15,605 nucleotides of DNA from JASGDC01 sp047606545 (GTDB lineage: Bacteria > Actinomycetota > Actinomycetes > Actinomycetales > Micrococcaceae). The stretch covers positions 1-15,605 of the forward strand of contig JASGEI010000004.1 in the NCBI GenBank assembly GCA_047606545.1, written 5' to 3'. Of this stretch, positions 15,257 through 15,605 are shown in pieces. A program made the position numbers and the translations under genes. The notes under the pieces were generated by a model. That model had not been told where the DNA came from. It saw only the letters and a list, made by a program, of their open reading frames with translations, and searched no databases. The first letter of the stretch is position 1, and every line of letters starts with the position of its first letter.

Positions 15257-15281
15257 GGAAATACCTTTTTGCTAAGGAAAA
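15257..15281. repeat. Segment related to the right arm of the 7019-7084 hairpin
   Basis: GGAAATACC-TTTTT-GCTAAGG matches 7060-7083 at 21 of 24 positions. The partner arm is missing or degraded, though ATTTTCTT occurs shortly upstream, as at the outer end of the 7019 hairpin. Its 3' end supplies the AAGGAAAAGG purine run before the RCC1 start at 15293. Confidence 0.4.
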
Positions 15282-15292
15282 GGTAGTGAGTA

Positions 15293-15526
15293 GTGCAATG
15301 GGCCTATGTATCATCAGGAGCTATTCAGACTATGGCTATTACCACAGATGGTGACTTATATGCATGGGGTGACAATGCCAGCGGTGAGCTTGCTTTGGGT
15401 AATAACGATACGCCAAAGACTACTCCACAAAAAATAGGTAATTTGAAATGGGATACCGCAGAATCGGCTGTATATGCAGGTATTGGTGTAGCTCGTACTT
15501 TCGTGCCACAAGGTTATTCATACTAA
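15293..15526 (+). CDS. Short RCC1-repeat protein or gene remnant
   Basis: 77 residues from GTG 15293 to TAA 15524-15526. It contains one recognisable RCC1 unit (DGDLYAWGDNASGELALGN) flanked by partial blades, and ends FVPQGYSY. One or two blades cannot close a normal RCC1 propeller, so this is most likely a truncated remnant or C-terminal fragment of a larger gene. A purine run (AAGGAAAAGG, 15274-15283) 9 bases upstream could support translation, so a small real protein is possible. It shares the family but not close sequence with the protein at 1-450: it has WGDN where that protein has TGYN, and lacks the NVFTK motif. No signal peptide is seen. Confidence 0.6.
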   Translation: MQWAYVSSGAIQTMAITTDGDLYAWGDNASGELALGNNDTPKTTPQKIGNLKWDTAESAVYAGIGVARTFVPQGYSY

Positions 15527-15537
15527 GATAAATAAGG

Positions 15538-15558
15538 TTTTACTCTCCTAGAGTAAAA
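15538..15558 (+). terminator. Hairpin after the short RCC1 frame
   Basis: TTTTACTCT (15538-15546) and AGAGTAAAA (15550-15558) form a perfect 9-bp stem with a 3-base loop, 11 bases after the stop. No T run follows, so it is a weak terminator candidate. Confidence 0.4.
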
Positions 15559-15605
15559 ATATAATAGCAATGTTGTAAGCAAGACAATATCCCTAGGTTG
15601 TATGC

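Overview
The window reads as a low-G+C actinobacterial chromosome segment. The best taxonomic clue is the divergent pair of a DUF3052 gene and a full-length homodimeric pyruvate dehydrogenase E1 gene (aceE), an arrangement known from Actinobacteria such as Mycobacterium (Rv2240c/Rv2241). The A+T-rich composition and frequent GTG/TTG starts fit a low-GC member of that phylum, perhaps near Actinomycetaceae. The genus is inference and cannot be fixed from this sequence.

Layout: bases 1-450 hold the C-terminal end of an RCC1-repeat protein whose coding DNA consists of near-identical 159-bp units. Bases 451-879 lack a convincing gene but contain a large imperfect palindrome (647-821). It lies directly upstream of an orphan 154-residue protein with an Asn/Asp-rich N-terminus (880-1344), which is closed by a strong terminator. 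Two tandem MHS-family major facilitator transporters follow on the minus strand (1437-2717 and 2969-4261). Then comes a probable plus-strand operon: an EcsC-family protein, a PNP/UDP-type nucleoside phosphorylase and a PnuC-type nicotinamide riboside transporter (4684-6993). After a 23-bp perfect hairpin and a tRNA-Val(UAC) with its terminator, three tandem AdiC/PotE-like amino acid/polyamine antiporters lie on the minus strand (7343-11700). The DUF3052 gene and divergent aceE complete the main part, and a short RCC1-type reading frame (15293-15526) ends the window.

Functionally this is mainly a transport and central-metabolism neighbourhood: organic-solute symport, nucleoside or nicotinamide riboside uptake and phosphorolysis, amino acid exchange, and pyruvate oxidation. 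AceE works with E2/E3 subunits that are not encoded here.

No defence system, CRISPR array, transposase or phage gene was seen. The least explained items are the palindrome plus orphan protein at 647-1344, a 62-bp identical patch shared by the first and third antiporter genes, a shared start-proximal promoter layout in two antiporter genes, a terminator hairpin that starts inside a coding region, and two related intergenic repeat segments (7060-7083 and 15257-15280).
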